Notes: generated from the sequence alone by a model not told the origin. Positions 35,640-47,621 are shown, numbered from the stretch's first letter. The stretch: DNA of 64,000 bases from Phascolarctos cinereus (GCF_002099425.1 NW_018344106.1:248001-312000), one strand, 5' to 3'. Made by a program: numbers and translations.

Positions 35640-35840
35640 GGGAGCTCTCTCCCTCCAGAAGCTAGGGCAGCATTGAGCCTGAGCCTGAGCCTTTGCAGCT
35701 TCTCTGGGGCCAAACAGAAGAGACTGAATCCCCCCTGCATGGGAGAGTCCCTCAGAAACTCAAGTTAGCTCTCATATCCCTCTAGAATCTTCTCTTATCC
35801 AGGCTAAACACCCCCTGGTTCTCAACCAGCTCTCAGGGAC
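35640..35840 (-). mobile_element. CR1/L3 LINE remnant
   Basis: Contains AGAATCTTCTCTTATCCAGG followed by CTAAACACCCCC, the reversed CR1/L3 3' signature. Confidence 0.55.
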
Positions 35841-35929
35841 ATGGACTCCAAGGCCCTTGGGTTCCAGCCTCCCTCAGAGCTGGAGAGATGCCCTTCCTTC
35901 AGCCCCACCCCCCAATGCACACCTGATTC

Positions 35930-36360
35930 TTTGTGGTTTCAGACAAGGGCAGAGATTTGGGGTGAAAAATAGGGCAGGCAGAGAAATATGACCTCTTAGT
36001 AATTACAGAATCACTGCATTTTTCATGATTAACTTTGAGCTTGAGGATTGAATACGGGAGCCCGTGAGAACATTTCCTTTCTGTACCTGACATGAGCAAT
36101 GGGAATATTCATTCTGCCTGGGAGGATTACACCTCCCATGAATCTGAGTTTTATGGAAAGTTTAAATAACAGACAGGCACACCGTGATCAATTAACGGGG
36201 CAATTCCACCGAGGCGTCCCGCCAAATTGGATCCGGAGCCCATGGAAGGCAGAGAGGCTGGGAGCTTCATACCAGCTCCCCTTCTCAGCAACAATGTTTA
36301 TGTTTTAATGGCAAGTTTCTTCTGCCTGTGCATCTTCTGCTGTATTTTAATGTAGCCTTG
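35930..36360. other. Repeat-free, candidate conserved noncoding block
   Basis: No repeat recognised and no convincing coding frame. AT-rich words with homeodomain-like cores (GTAATTAC at 35999, GATTAACTTTGA near 36028, GATCAATTAACG near 36186) are mixed with CpG-bearing sequence (CACCGAGGCGTCCCGCC), and the block ends in a TTTAATG-rich part. Conservation is inferred from composition only. Confidence 0.35.
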
Positions 36361-36579
36361 TTCAGAGAGGGTGGCATTTCACAGGCTGAGAGGAAGAGGA
36401 TGGTGAGGGTCCTGCCATCTCTGGGCAGCCTGGGCATCTCCCAGCCTAGCCCAACTCGACCCCTCTCCTCCTTAGGAAAGGAGCCAGGGAAAACCAGGGG
36501 AGGCCAGGCATGGATGAGAAGGATGGGTAGGGGAAGGAGCCCAGTCCTCCAGGGCTGCCCCAGGAGGGCACCATGGAAG

Positions 36580-36805
36580 CAAGGAATCAAGCATTTATAC
36601 AGCACCTAGTGTATGCCAGGCACTCTACATCTCATCTGACCCTCGCAACACCCCTGCGAGGCAGGTACTATGATTATCTCCAAGTTTACAGATGAGGAAA
36701 CAGAGGCACAGAGGAGCAAAGAGATTTGCCCAGGGTCACACACCTGTTTAGTGTCAGAGGCCAGATCTGAACTCAAGTCTTCCTGACTTCAGGCCCAATG
36801 TTCCA
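36580..36805 (-). mobile_element. MIR-family SINE remnant
   Basis: AAGCATTTATACAGCACCTA, ACAGATGAGGAAACAGAGGC, TTGCCCAGGGTCACACACC and AGTCTTCCTGACTTCAGG, all in reverse orientation. Confidence 0.8.
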
Positions 36806-37959
36806 TCTGTTGTGGTGACTCTTCCCTCTCATCTCCCTCTTGTCCTTCTCCTGATGTCCCCTTCTCAAGGCCACAGGAGCTGCTCCCACCTCTCCCTTCT
36901 CCCTCTGACCTTCCTGGGTCCATTCTCCCGCCCTCTGCCCTCTGCGCTCCTTGTGCCCAATGTGCCCTCTCCTCTGATCGTTGTTCAGACTTTCTTCTTC
37001 TTCCTCCTCCTCATTCCTTCGTCTCTGTTCTCCCAAAGGTTGCTTTGTTCTCCCCAATTCCCTGTTTTTGAGGACAGAGGCTGAGTAACAAATAATAATG
37101 TAATGTCCCCCTCTCCATCAGCCAGCTGCAGTCAGGACATCCACCCTGGCCAGACAGGGAGCGGACAAAGTCAAAAGCTCACATTGGTTGGGCTGACCTC
37201 AAATCCTAACCTACCCCTTGGTGCTATAAACGTGAGAGCTTTGTCCATTGGCCGAGGAGCGGACAGGCGAGCGGTAGGAATGAATCGCTGCTCTCATGAC
37301 CTTAGCACCCCAAATGGAGGCCAAAGTCAATAGGAAGGAAGGGGGGAAGGGGGCAGCAGAAGGATGAGGGCTGTGGGCTCTCTGCATTGGGGGCATTGGC
37401 AGAGGGGGACTGATGGTGAGTGTCCAAAGACAACAAGGAACCCCCCCTTCATGGCTCATGGCTCATCTCACATTACAATGCTCAAGACAAGCATTTGCTC
37501 TCCCCACCTCTACAAAATTGCAGTTTATACACCAACACTGGAAAAATTCTTGGCAAACTCCATGATGCCCATCCAATTAAAGGGGCATGGCACGCCCACA
37601 CCACAGCTCATCTGAAAAAGCCTTCCTTAGGACCTCGTTGGCCCCCAGGCTCTGTAGGAGACAAAAGTCCAGGAGCAGTGAGAAGCCAGTCCTGCTGTGC
37701 TACGCTGTGGCTACAGCTTTGGAAAGACTCTGATCAGCTGGAGTGGCCAGAAGAGAGGAAGCAGCGTGTGGATGACTGGCTTGGGGAAGAAGTGACTCGG
37801 ACTTGAGAGCTGTGGTCCTGTGCCTGAAGGTTGGTCCTGGAGAGGGGGCATCCGCTTGGGTCTGCTCCTCCCAGGGGTGGAGCAGATGTTTTGGATGACA
37901 TGGCGCTGATCCCATCACACCCCAGAATGCTGTAAAGCCTTCTAAGTGAGAGCCATAAT

Positions 37960-38040
37960 TCAGTTCAATGCAATTCAATAAACATTTGTTAAGTGCCTAC
38001 TGTGTGCCAGGCGCTGCGCTAAGTGCTGGACCATAACCAC
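37960..38040 (-). mobile_element. L2/MIR3-type terminal fragment
   Basis: AATAAACATTTGTTAAGTGC followed by CTACTGTGTGCCAGGCGCTG, the reversed end shared by L2 and MIR3. Confidence 0.7.
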
Positions 38041-38254
38041 TCCAAAGAGTCTGGTACGACCATTCACACAGGAAATACCAAGTGGATGAGGAAGGCCAGA
38101 CTTTGACCTGTCACTGGAGGGACAGCCCTTAGAGCTGGCCTGCCAGTGTGGATCTGGGACAGACACTGTGGGTGTCCAAGGGGCTGGGCCCAGAATCGAA
38201 CAGGAGAGAGAAGACCGGCTGGATTGCACTTGGCAAATCGGGCAGCACCTTTAA

Positions 38255-38470
38255 CGATAACAACTGGTGTCCTCGTAGCATCAGAGCACACAAAGCATTT
38301 TACATACATTGTTTGAGCTTCATCCCAAGCTCGGGAGGTAGGTGCTGTCAGAGGCAAGCACTGAGGCTCAGGTAGATGAAAGGACTTGCCTACCCATGGC
38401 CACACAGCCAGGAAGTGTCGTCGGCAGCACTTGAACCCAGGGCTCACAACCCACCTGTGCTGCCTCACAG
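38255..38470 (-). mobile_element. MIR-family SINE remnant
   Basis: A reverse copy with CAAAGCATTTTACATACATT, GAGGCTCAGGTAGATGAAAG and CCACACAGCCAGGAAGTG. Confidence 0.7.
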
Positions 38471-38489
38471 CTCTTACCATGGTGCGTCC

Positions 38490-38520
38490 TGACTGAAGAC
38501 TGAAGACTGAAGACTGAAGT
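38490..38520. repeat. Short GACTGAA tandem repeat
   Basis: Four copies of the 7-bp unit GACTGAA at the end of a MIR remnant. Confidence 0.9.
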
Positions 38521-39184
38521 CAGGCCAAAGGGAAGATGTATGTGGGTGGGCATGTAGTGAAGGACATCATCAGAGAGATATTTGATTGGAAGGTAGGACG
38601 CAGAGCTGGAGGGAGGGGAGAGGGCGGGCCTGGGAGAGAAAGGGTCTTTGCATGCTGAGTGGGCCTCCTTCAAGGACTTATGGGGTGGGAAGACATGGCT
38701 GGGCTGCAATCAGAACCACTGGAGTGAGTGCCCACATCTGTGAGGGCACAGCACCGTGCCTCTCCTCTGCCACGGGTCAAAGCTGAATCATTGGCTACTG
38801 GCACAAGCATCCACTAAACGCATTCTCTGCAAACCTGCACAATTTCTCCTTGAATGAATTCAACCCAGCTGCGTTCGATGAGCATGAGTTTCATGCCAGG
38901 CCCTCTGTGTGCCGGGTCTACAGAGACACAAAATGAAGCTGGGCTTCCCCCTCTGCTGTCCTGGGTGGCTTTTGTTGTTCTTGCAATGACCCCTGATTCG
39001 CTACTCACTCCTGTTCCCCAGGCTGGAGCAGCCAGAGGGCTGCTGCCATCCAGTGCAAATTGGCTTCTCGGCACCTTCCCCGCTCCCTCCCAGTTCTTTG
39101 ACGGCCCTTCAGATAGCTGGATGCAGAAGCCCAGACTCCCCTGGCCTTCTCTTCTCCAGGTCCTTAGTCCGGTCACCCTCTGCC

Positions 39185-39370
39185 CTTGAATGACAGTTTT
39201 CAGAACTGAGTGTGATACTCCATTGTGGTTGGAAGTGGGACGAGGACAGTGGGACATTGCCCCCTGTTCCTGGGAGCTCAGCCCTTGTCTTGATGCAGCC
39301 CAAGAGGCCACTGCCTTGTTTGGATGCCAGAGCCTCATCTTCTTCAGGACAGCAGCTGCCCAGCCAGACC
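39185..39370 (-). mobile_element. CR1/L3 LINE remnant
   Basis: GAACTGAGTGTGATACTCCA, GAGGACAGTGGGACATTGCC and CTTGATGCAGCCCAAGAGGC follow the reversed CR1/L3 3' order. A 189-codon minus-strand open frame covers this region and is not credible as a gene. Confidence 0.6.
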
Positions 39371-39719
39371 TTGCCCATCTCATCCTTGTAAAGTGGGTGT
39401 GGGTGTGTGGGGGAGGCTGGTACCCAGGCCATTACCCGTCCTCTCATGTCACCTGGACACCATCCCACTCTACCTTCTCCTTTCCTCAGTCTCTGATGAA
39501 AAGTGACCCTTCTGCATACCGAGGGCAGCCCCTCGACATGCGCCCTTCACCCCATCCTCTCTGGGGGCTCATCCTTCAGTCTCAGTTACTGCCCAGCAGC
39601 TCCTCTCTTCTGTGGAGGGGAAGCCCTGGGGCTGGGAAAGGGCCTCACATGGAAAGACAATGCATATCTAGCAGCCCCAGGTGGATGTGTTTCATCCTGG
39701 GGGAAAGCACACAGTGATA

Positions 39720-40420
39720 CTGAGTGTGTGTCTGTGTGTGCACATGCGTACATGGGTACGTGTGTGCGTGTGTCTGTGCTTGCCCATGTGGGTGTCTGTA
39801 TGTGCCTACAGTGCATTATGTGCACGTGCCTTTGTGCATTTGCACATGTGTACATGTGTGTGCATGTGTCTGTGCTTGCACACGTGGGTTCTTATGTGCC
39901 CATACATGCATATGTGTGCATGTGCATCGGAGTGCTTGCACATGCGTACATGCACATGCACGTGTCTATGCTTGCATGTGTGGGTTCTGTATGTGGCCAC
40001 ATGTACACATGTGTGCATGTGCCTGTGTGTGCTTGTATGTGTGAGTTCTATATGTGCCTACAGTGCACATGTGTACATGTGCCCGTGTGTGTTTGCATGT
40101 GTGGGTTCTGTATGTGTCCACACATTCATGTGTGTGCACATGTCTTTGTGTGCTTGAACATGTGTATGTGCGTGTGCATGTGTCTGTGCTTGCATATGTG
40201 GGTTCTGTATGTACCTACATGTGCGCACATGTGTATGTGCCTGTGTGTGCTTGCACGTGGGGGTTCTGCATGTGCCTACACATGTATGTGTGGGTTCTGT
40301 ATGTGCCCACATGTACATGCGTGTGCATGTGCTTGTGTGTGCTTGCATGTGTGTGCATGTGTGGCTATCTGTATGTGCCTACATGTGCATGTGTGTGCAT
40401 ATGTCTGTATGTTTATAGAA
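39720..40420. repeat. GT-rich minisatellite, about 62-bp period
   Basis: Diverged copies of a unit containing TGTGGGTTCTGTATGTGCC, CATGTGTGCATGTGCC and TGTGTGTGCTTGCA. The GGGTTCTGTATG word or close variants recur near 39983, 40046, 40107, 40199, 40260 and 40290. The sequence is an alternating purine-pyrimidine tract. Open frames up to 309 codons, made of C, V, H, M and A, come from the lack of stops in the unit. Confidence 0.92.
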
Positions 40421-41279
40421 AAGCCTTTGTAGAAAAACGGGAGAGGGGGTAAGTGCTACCCACCAGAGAGGGAGGAGAGCTCTGTGATTGTTTTAGGCTC
40501 TCATTAGGCCTTTATGTGTTTTCTGCATTTGTTTCTGGGCTCCTTTTTGTCATCTGCACTTTTGTGGCATGAAAGAAAGCCGTCCAATCCCTCATGAATG
40601 GATTCATTACCCTGAGTACTCACATGGGCTCTTGGGGGATTGTCACCCACATTTGTGGAGATAGGGGTGAGCTGCATTTGGTGTTTTCATGGAGTCAATA
40701 AGCTCTGGGTGCAGTAGATGGGAACCTCACAGATATCACTGTCAAGACCAACCTTTCAGACCTGGTGAGCACAGAAAAAGAGATGAATGGCCTGTGAGGT
40801 CACAGCTTTGAAACAGAAAGTCCCAGGGAATATAAGACACCCTTGCTGGGGCTGGACCGTATTCTGTTTGCTCTGGCCTTAGTGGGAGAAGTGTGGGGGG
40901 GTGATGCAGAAAACCTTCTTTTGGACAAAGGGGTTCACTGGCTGGCTGCATGAGGAAACAGAGGTTTTGGGTCAGAGCTGGCCACTGGAGGGAAGCCCAG
41001 GCTCACCCTGGCTGCAGTGACCAGGACCCCAGAATCCTGTGCCAGCCTGGGGGAGGAGGAGAGGGGGCCCTAGCTGGGGAGTCAAGGACGCTAGGCCTCA
41101 GGTGCCATACCTGCCAAGTGTGAGGGGTGGGAGGATGTGATCCCTACGTCCCTCTTGGCTCCAACATTCCCCCCACCTGCACCCCGGGGGACTTTGAAGG
41201 TGAGAGCAAGGAAGCAGAGTGTGTCCAAAAGAAGGACCTGGGTGGGGGGGCTGGAGATGGGAGATCACTAGACCAGAAA

Positions 41280-41735
41280 CCTGCTGGGTGCTTCTGTTAA
41301 TAACTAATATCTGCGGGGAAAGGGCGAGAGAAGTCAGGAGGAGATTGATGGAGTCTCAAAGCATCCAGTTGAAATTAAATGTGGTGAGAAAAGTGGGTTT
41401 CTACACTTAATTGTCTTTTCCACAGTAACCATGTGTCAGCCTCGTCTAAAAGCCTATTAATGCTGTAATTTAGTGCTGGCGGAAGGTGAGGGATGGACAG
41501 AGCTTGTGCTGCTTCTGCTCTCTTCATTGACGAGCTGTCAGTGGGTGTCGGGATTAGCGCTGCTGTCTCCTTGAACACTCCAAACACCCCGAATTAAGGA
41601 GGTTTTATAGTCGATTTAATAAAAACCTGCTTGCACATCAGTTAGCAAAAATGGATTCGGTGACATTGTATGTAAGGATTCTAATTACAGCTAAAAATAA
41701 CCTGACACATTAGGAGGAGGGTGGTGAGCAATGGA
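41280..41735. other. Repeat-free, candidate conserved noncoding block
   Basis: No repeat or gene recognised. Several developmental-factor-like words cluster here: AGCCTATTAATGCTGTAATTT, GGGATTAGCGC, CGATTTAATAAAAACC, and TCTAATTACAGC followed by a MEF2-like CTAAAAATAA. The block resembles vertebrate conserved noncoding elements in composition. No alignment was possible here. Confidence 0.4.
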
Positions 41736-42109
41736 TGATTCAGGTGACTTGGGCAGTACAGCCGAGAGCTGCTAAGGAGAGTGATTGATGAGCACAGAGC
41801 CCAAACCCGCCAGGCTGAGTACAAGTGCCCCACAGGGAGCCACACCCTCACCCATGCCAGTTCAGCCCAGGCCCCTGAGACGGTGCCATAGAGGCCACAG
41901 CATCCATTGACTTTATGAGTTGGGTTTCTCAGGGTCTTTGCACCCCTTCTCTGGGCCTCAGCCTGCCCCAGACACCCACCTCAACCCCCAAATTCAGGTA
42001 AGCTCCCTGTCCCACACCTTCCCAGCCTCAGACCCATAGAGCTGTCCTTAGGGGTCTCCCCTGTGTTCTGGCCTCCAGAGCTTCTGTATGGTAATTCCAC
42101 CTCCTTGCT

Positions 42110-42690
42110 GGTTTGTGTCCTTCATTTTCAAAGAGGACCAATGACATCATGAGGTCATGTCTTGATTCATTTGTGAACTGGATTTAAATGAGGTCAAGGT
42201 GCACAAAGTCGGCAGCCTCACTCTCTCTTCCAGAGTCATCCAAGTCCAGTGTCAGGACAAGAGCCAGGATGGCCGTCGATGGCCCAGGGTGACCTTAGTG
42301 CCTCTCATATCTGACCAAGGTCTGAGCACGCCATAGTACCTGCTTCAGCTGCCTTCACAGCCATTGGAAGAAGTTGTTCTCATCCACTCATTCTGCTGGG
42401 GGAGGTCTTCACATGCTTGGGATGGACACCACCATAACTCATTGAAGAGTTTGAGCCTCCTCGGTTCTGCTCAGCCTGGTTTAGCCCATCTGCCAAGATG
42501 GTTTTCTGGGCTGTGGCTGCTGCTTATGCTCCAGCTTCTTGGGACCACAGGTGAGAGTTGGGTGCCAGGTGGACACCAAAAGTGGAGGATGGGCAGCCCT
42601 CACACCAGAGGTGCTTGTCCTCCTGAACGCTTCACGTTGCAGTTTAATGTTGAAGACTGCCCTGGGAAATGGACGTGAGACAATTCAGGA
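42110..42690 (+). repeat. Unclassified dispersed repeat B, copy 1
   Basis: Collinear with 50450-50925. Shared words include CCTCACTCTCTCTTCCAGAG, GGTCTTCACATGCTTGG, CCTGGTTTAGCCCATCTGCC and GAGAGTTGGGTG followed by GTGGACACCAAA. The family could not be named; it is probably marsupial-specific (inference). Confidence 0.75.
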
Positions 42691-43689
42691 AGTGGGGTGT
42701 GGTCTCCAGTGTGGCCCCTGTGTCCTCAGCCCTGTGCTGGATCCACTGGCAGGAACAAGGCAGAAATGCCCCCTCCCTCTCAGAGGTCACAGAGTTCCTG
42801 GGAGTTCCTCTGGTCATGTCCTCAGGGCTGCTCTTGGGTGAGCCTAGCCAGGCATCCTCTCTAAGCCCTCCTGGTTTTCCTCCCCACTGGGGACCCTGAG
42901 CCTGCCTGAACAGCAGGGTTGGCCATGGTTTTCAGCTCCCTGGGGTAGCCACAGGTTTTATCTAGAATGCTCATGCCAAGTCCAAAAGGTCCCTAACAGC
43001 CCTGAGAGCCAATCCTGGGACTCACTTAGCCCAGAAACAACCAGTGAAGATCTTCATTCCTTAGGAAGGACAGTGGACTCACTTCTTTGGGTGCCAGACC
43101 TTGGCATTTGGGGACAACTCCCTCTGGTCCAGTGAAAGGAGGTCTCGCTGCCAGCACTGGGGGGCTAGCCCTCCTGGGACAGATTTCTGAGCCTCGCATT
43201 TGCTTGTATCAATATCACCTGAAGCCAGTCTGCTCAGTGGTTAGAGGGTGGTGCTGATGAAGCCGAGAACAGCAGTGTTGTCCATGCTATTTGTTCCCAG
43301 GCTGCAGACTGACCCTGGACCCTGGTCCTTGACTGATAGCCCAGGCTATCCTGCCCTTTCACAAGGGGACCTCACTGAGAGGACAGATGGCACAGTGTCC
43401 CTGTCCCCACTGCTGGAGTGGAGTCTGAGTGAGAATTCGAGTCCATCATGGAACAGCCAGCCAGGCCACGGCCTGTGGGACAGAATTAAGGTCCAGTGAG
43501 AATTTGGTGACCAAAGCCCTTGTCCCCCAAGCCCTACAGCCCAGCTCTGCTGAGTCCCTGTCCCTGGCAGCACCCTCCCCCAGAGAAGTGGGGGTGGTCC
43601 CTTTCCTTGGCCTAGAAACAGCTGAAGCATCTCGGAGCAGGAAGAAAATAAAGTCGCCTGACTCTTTGCGGCACCTTCAATAACCAGCA

Positions 43690-43930
43690 TGACATTGGGA
43701 AGGACGAGCCAATATTTGTAATCTCCCCAGACAACTTGTTAAGTATTTATAGAACATTGTTTCCTGGCCCAGCTTAAAAGGAGGTGCTGTATCTAATTTC
43801 CTCTGGAGACATGTGCTGGGAGGAATCAGAAACATAGTCTCTCATTGCAAATAGCAATAAATAACTCCTCCGACCAATCTGCTTCTGCAGCAAAGTTGGT
43901 GAACATAAACCACTTTTTTTTGAAAAGTTT
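43690..43930. other. Repeat-free AT-rich block, candidate regulatory DNA
   Basis: AGCCAATATTTGTAATC, TTAAGTATTTATAGAACATTG (forkhead- or MEF2-like core), GCAAATAGCAATAAATAA and GAACATAAACCAC lie within about 240 bp. No coding frame or repeat was seen. Function is inferred only. Confidence 0.3.
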
Positions 43931-44243
43931 AGCTTTCATACACAGGGAGAGACCCAGGACTCCCTGCTCAAAGTGAGGCTGAGTAGTAGTAATAAGGCAA
44001 AGGGCGAGAGATGGGCATGAGCCAGCTCACCACTGGGACATCTTGGAAGTGTCTGAAGGTGGGGGTGCTCCCCTGGAACATGTCAGTTCTAGGAAGATGG
44101 GATGGTTTAGGAGTAGATAACACATTCCTTCACAAACACAAGTCCAGGTCTGGCTGGTGCAGGGCTCCTTGGGCAACGCCAGCCAGTGCCCACTGTGGAG
44201 AGGGGCACAAACAGTCTGGTCATTCTATTCTGTTGGTCTCTTG

Positions 44244-44398
44244 TTTCTGTTTTTGCTTTTTGGTTAGGCAGTTAGGGTGAAGTGACTTGCCCAGGGTCAC
44301 ACAGCCAATGTCAAGTGTTTGGTCTGAGGCCAGATTTGAACTCAGGTCCTCCTGACTTCAGGGCCATTGCTCTATTCACTGTGCCATCTATCTGCCCC
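44244..44398 (-). mobile_element. MAR1-type SINE with 18-bp target duplication
   Basis: A reverse MAR1 flanked by TATTCTGTTGGTCTCTTG at 44226-44243 and 44399-44416. Confidence 0.95.
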
Positions 44399-45054
44399 TA
44401 TTCTGTTGGTCTCTTGCTCAGTCTAGGTTTCTGTCTTTGGCACCATTAATGGTTTTCATGTTAAACATCCAAATGTTGGATCTGAAAGAGCAAAAGCTCA
44501 TCTTACTTCTAGTGATGAGAGCTTAGCGAAAGGACCTGCAGATAGTCTCAGACTTGATCCATTCTTGCTGTGATTAGAAGCAATGAGTCTGGGAGTGGGG
44601 GTGAGATACAGGATGCATTTCCCACATGCTCAGGACAAGTCCTGGCCTGGACCCCATTTAAATCAAGGAGGAAGCAGATCTGACTTCAGATTCAAACAGA
44701 ACTAGAGTCAGAACATCTGGATCTTGGAGCCTCTCAGATTGTACAGATGAGGAAACTGAGGCACAAAAGAGGAAGTGGCCTGCCCAGAAATGGAAGCAGA
44801 GGCCACATTTTCCATTGCCAGTACTTCAGAAGTTCTGGCTTCTCTAAAAAGAATCTAGGTTTTGTAGTTTAGCTTCTCCTCAAATCAAAGGTATCTAACT
44901 AGGCTGCCTCTCAAGAACAGCAGAGTCCAGGGCTAGAGAGAAGACGGTCCTCTCAACTCTTTGTACCCCACTGTATTCATCACCCTTCATGGTGCAGGGT
45001 AGGCAGATCAGTACAAGTAGCATTCTCTGTTCCACTCCTTTCCTTTTAAAGCCC

Positions 45055-46180
45055 TCATCATCAGATTTACAAGACTCCAGGCAAATACATTTTAGTGGCT
45101 CTTGTTAAGTGCACTTCAAATCTGGCTTTGAGCCCATCATCCCTATATTTCAAGTTGTGGTCCAGAAAATTAAATTCCTTTCTCAAATAAAATTTCCCCA
45201 GCCAGCCATTCACTTCCAAAAGGCATCTTTGCCTTCTGAAGTCCTTGCCTTATATTGGCCACAGAGAAGAAAACACCACCTGTGCCCCTGAGGTCTCCTG
45301 GTTCTTGGCCAAGATGTCATCATTGTCTTCAACAATTCTCTCCAGACTCCTGCAGGCAGGGCTGCTTGTCAACATAGAAATCATCAGAATTGGTGAGTGG
45401 TTATCAGATCTGATAATTCTCAGGTAACTCTCTGGTATGTCCTGAAACCATGTGCCAGGAAGATGGCAGGGGCATCTCATTGTATCAGGCTAACAAATAA
45501 CTGTCTCCTTGGTCCTTAGTAAGATGTCCCCACCCAAGCCATGAGCAAACACTCATCAGGCACCTACTCTGCAGCAAGCACTGAGCTAGGCACTAGGGAT
45601 ACAGCCCCCAGGGGTGGGCTGTTCTTCCTCTGGCCCTTCATGTCTGATCTCTGACCTGGGTCCAGCAGCAGAGCCACATTATCCTTCCCTGGAGCAGAAG
45701 AAGCTGCTTTAGCTTGAATTGGTCCAGAGCCCTCTGCCCAGTCACCCCAGCAAGAGTCTCATGTCTCTCCCCACCTCCCCATGCTCATCTGTCTTTCTTC
45801 CCTTCCTTATCTGCCCCACATCCCTCCATTCTCCAATCCTGTTCCCAGACTGAGCTTCCCCTCTGCCTCTCACATCCCCCTTTTTTTCTGTTTTCTCCTT
45901 ATGCCAGGGAGCATTCATTATTACTGACAAGCTGGAGAGCAGAGCATATTCCCTAGGCCTTCCACCTCCTCCAGAAAGGAGACACTTTGCGAACCCAATG
46001 CTACTGCTTATCCCTGGCAGAAACACAAACATAAGGCATTCTTGGTCCAGCCATTCAGGATTCCCCTTGCCCTCTATGCTTGCTGGAAGCAAGATCCACC
46101 CTCCTCTGCCATGGTAATTGTTTACTAGGACAAATGCCCCACTGTTGTGCTGGGCTTTGTCACGGAGTTTCCCCAAACAC
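45055..46180 (+). repeat. Unclassified dispersed repeat A, copy 2
   Basis: Matches 29105-29680 in order: GATTTACAAGACTCCAGGCA near 45064, AAACACAAACATAAGGCATT near 46020, AGGATTCCCCTTGCCCTC near 46058, and CCCCACTGTTGTGCTGGG near 46137. This copy is longer; the extra middle part may be element interior or an insertion. Confidence 0.55.
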
Positions 46181-46227
46181 TTTGGTCCTCTCTCCCTCCC
46201 TCTCTTCCTCCTTCCCTTCTTCCTTCA

Positions 46228-46391
46228 TCTTTATCATCTATCTCCATCTATCTCCTTTATCATCTATCTCCATCTATCTCCATCATCTATTTATAATCTA
46301 TCTATTGCCATCTGTCTCTATCTCCATCTATCATCTATCTCTATTATCTATCTCCATCTATCTATCTCTTTCTATTTCTTCATCTATCCAT
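46228..46391. repeat. (CTAT/CCAT)n microsatellite
   Basis: Imperfect ATCTATCTCCATCTATC repeats of about 160 bp. Confidence 0.93.
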
Positions 46392-46599
46392 CTTGGGTTT
46401 CTCAACTTCTCTCATGAAATGCCATGAGTTTAGCTGCCTTTGATCAATTATTGGCAAAAACCCAACAAACCCATAACATAACACTAATATGCCAATGTCA
46501 ACGAGAGGGTCTCAAGTAGAACCCTACCTACCACTCATATCAAACATTTTCCTGCTTCTCTCCTCTTTCTGTAGACAAAGCATTGCTTAACTTCCTAAG

Positions 46600-47330
46600 A
46601 AAATTATGAGCTCCTACCTGATCTGGATGAGTTCAAGTCACATGACCCAGATGAAATACATTCTTGAAGGCTGAAAGAAGGATGGAGGCAGAGGAGATGT
46701 GATTGCTGAGAGTGGTTTGTAAAATGTAGTAGAAGACAAGAGAGGTTCCACAAGACTGTAAAAAGGCAAACACTGCCCTGATGTCCAAAGTAAGGAAGAG
46801 AACAGAGTTTGCCAACTATCAGGAGTCTGACTTAGATCCCTTGCCAGATTCTGTCACACAAAAGAGAGGCCAGAAGATATCTTGAAAAGGGAACAGTGAT
46901 CACCAGGAGCCAGCTGGGCTTCATCAAGAGCAGTCACACCAAACTGACCTTATTTCCTTTTTTTTTTTTTACAAGCTCCCTAAACTGCTAAAACAGATGA
47001 AAACTGTGAAGACAGAGCAATTGATGTGTCCCTAAGATGGAGAAAAGTGGGCTAGGCAATAGGAACATGACCTTTAGAACTGGGTGAATGGGCAGACTGA
47101 AAACGTGGTTACCAATGACTTAATTTGAGTTTGAAGTAAGGTCTCTACTGGGAATGGTTCTAATGTTTCTCCCTTGCAATTTTTTTGGCTAGGCCTAAGG
47201 CAATTGTTTGTTTTTTAACTGAGTTGGGGGGAGGGGAAATCATAGAGGAAATTATTGTTTCTGGTATAGTTGAGACTATATGGCCCCTGAGGTCCTTTCC
47301 AACTTTGTAGATCTGTCTTTCTGCCACTGT
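46600..47330 (+). mobile_element. CR1/L3 LINE, reverse-transcriptase region to 3' end
   Basis: A plus-strand CR1-type order. It reads TGACCCAGATGAAATACATTCT, GGTTCCACAAGACTGTAAAA, GGAGCCAGCTGGGCTTCATC followed by an AAGAGCAGTCACACC (FxxxKSHT-like) stretch, and finally the 3' UTR word CCTGAGGTCCTTTCCAACTT. The frame is heavily decayed. Confidence 0.7.
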
Positions 47331-47384
47331 GATACGGCATTTTTCAACTACACAGTCTCTTTAGAGAGTTCTTTCTCTTCTCCT

Positions 47385-47590
47385 TGTGGCAGCTAGATGG
47401 TGCAGTGGATACAGTGTTGGACCTGGAGTCAGGAAGACCTGAATTCAAATCCAGCCTTGGACATTTCCTACCTGGATGATCTGTTACCTCTGTCTGCCTC
47501 AGTTTCCTCATCTGTAAAATAGGGATCATAATAGGACCTATCTCTCAGGGTTGTTGTGATAATAATTGTAAAGCATTTAGTGCAGTGCTA
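47385..47590 (+). mobile_element. MIR/MAR-type SINE with long tail
   Basis: GGCAGCTAGATGGTGCAGTG, GAGTCAGGAAGACCTGAATT, CTCAGTTTCCTCATCTGTAA and GGGTTGTTGTGATAATAATTG. A well-preserved marsupial SINE with MIR-like 3' half. Confidence 0.9.
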
Positions 47591-47621
47591 TTATTATCAT
47601 CATCCCCACCACCATCATCAC

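Noticed and set aside
38814-39383. 189-codon open frame on the minus strand
   Set aside because: It overlaps CR1/L3 and L2-type remnants, with no family similarity; competing open frames lie on the other strand.
39503-40432. 309-codon open frame on the plus strand
   Set aside because: It is low-complexity minisatellite sequence; several other frames are also open over the same span.
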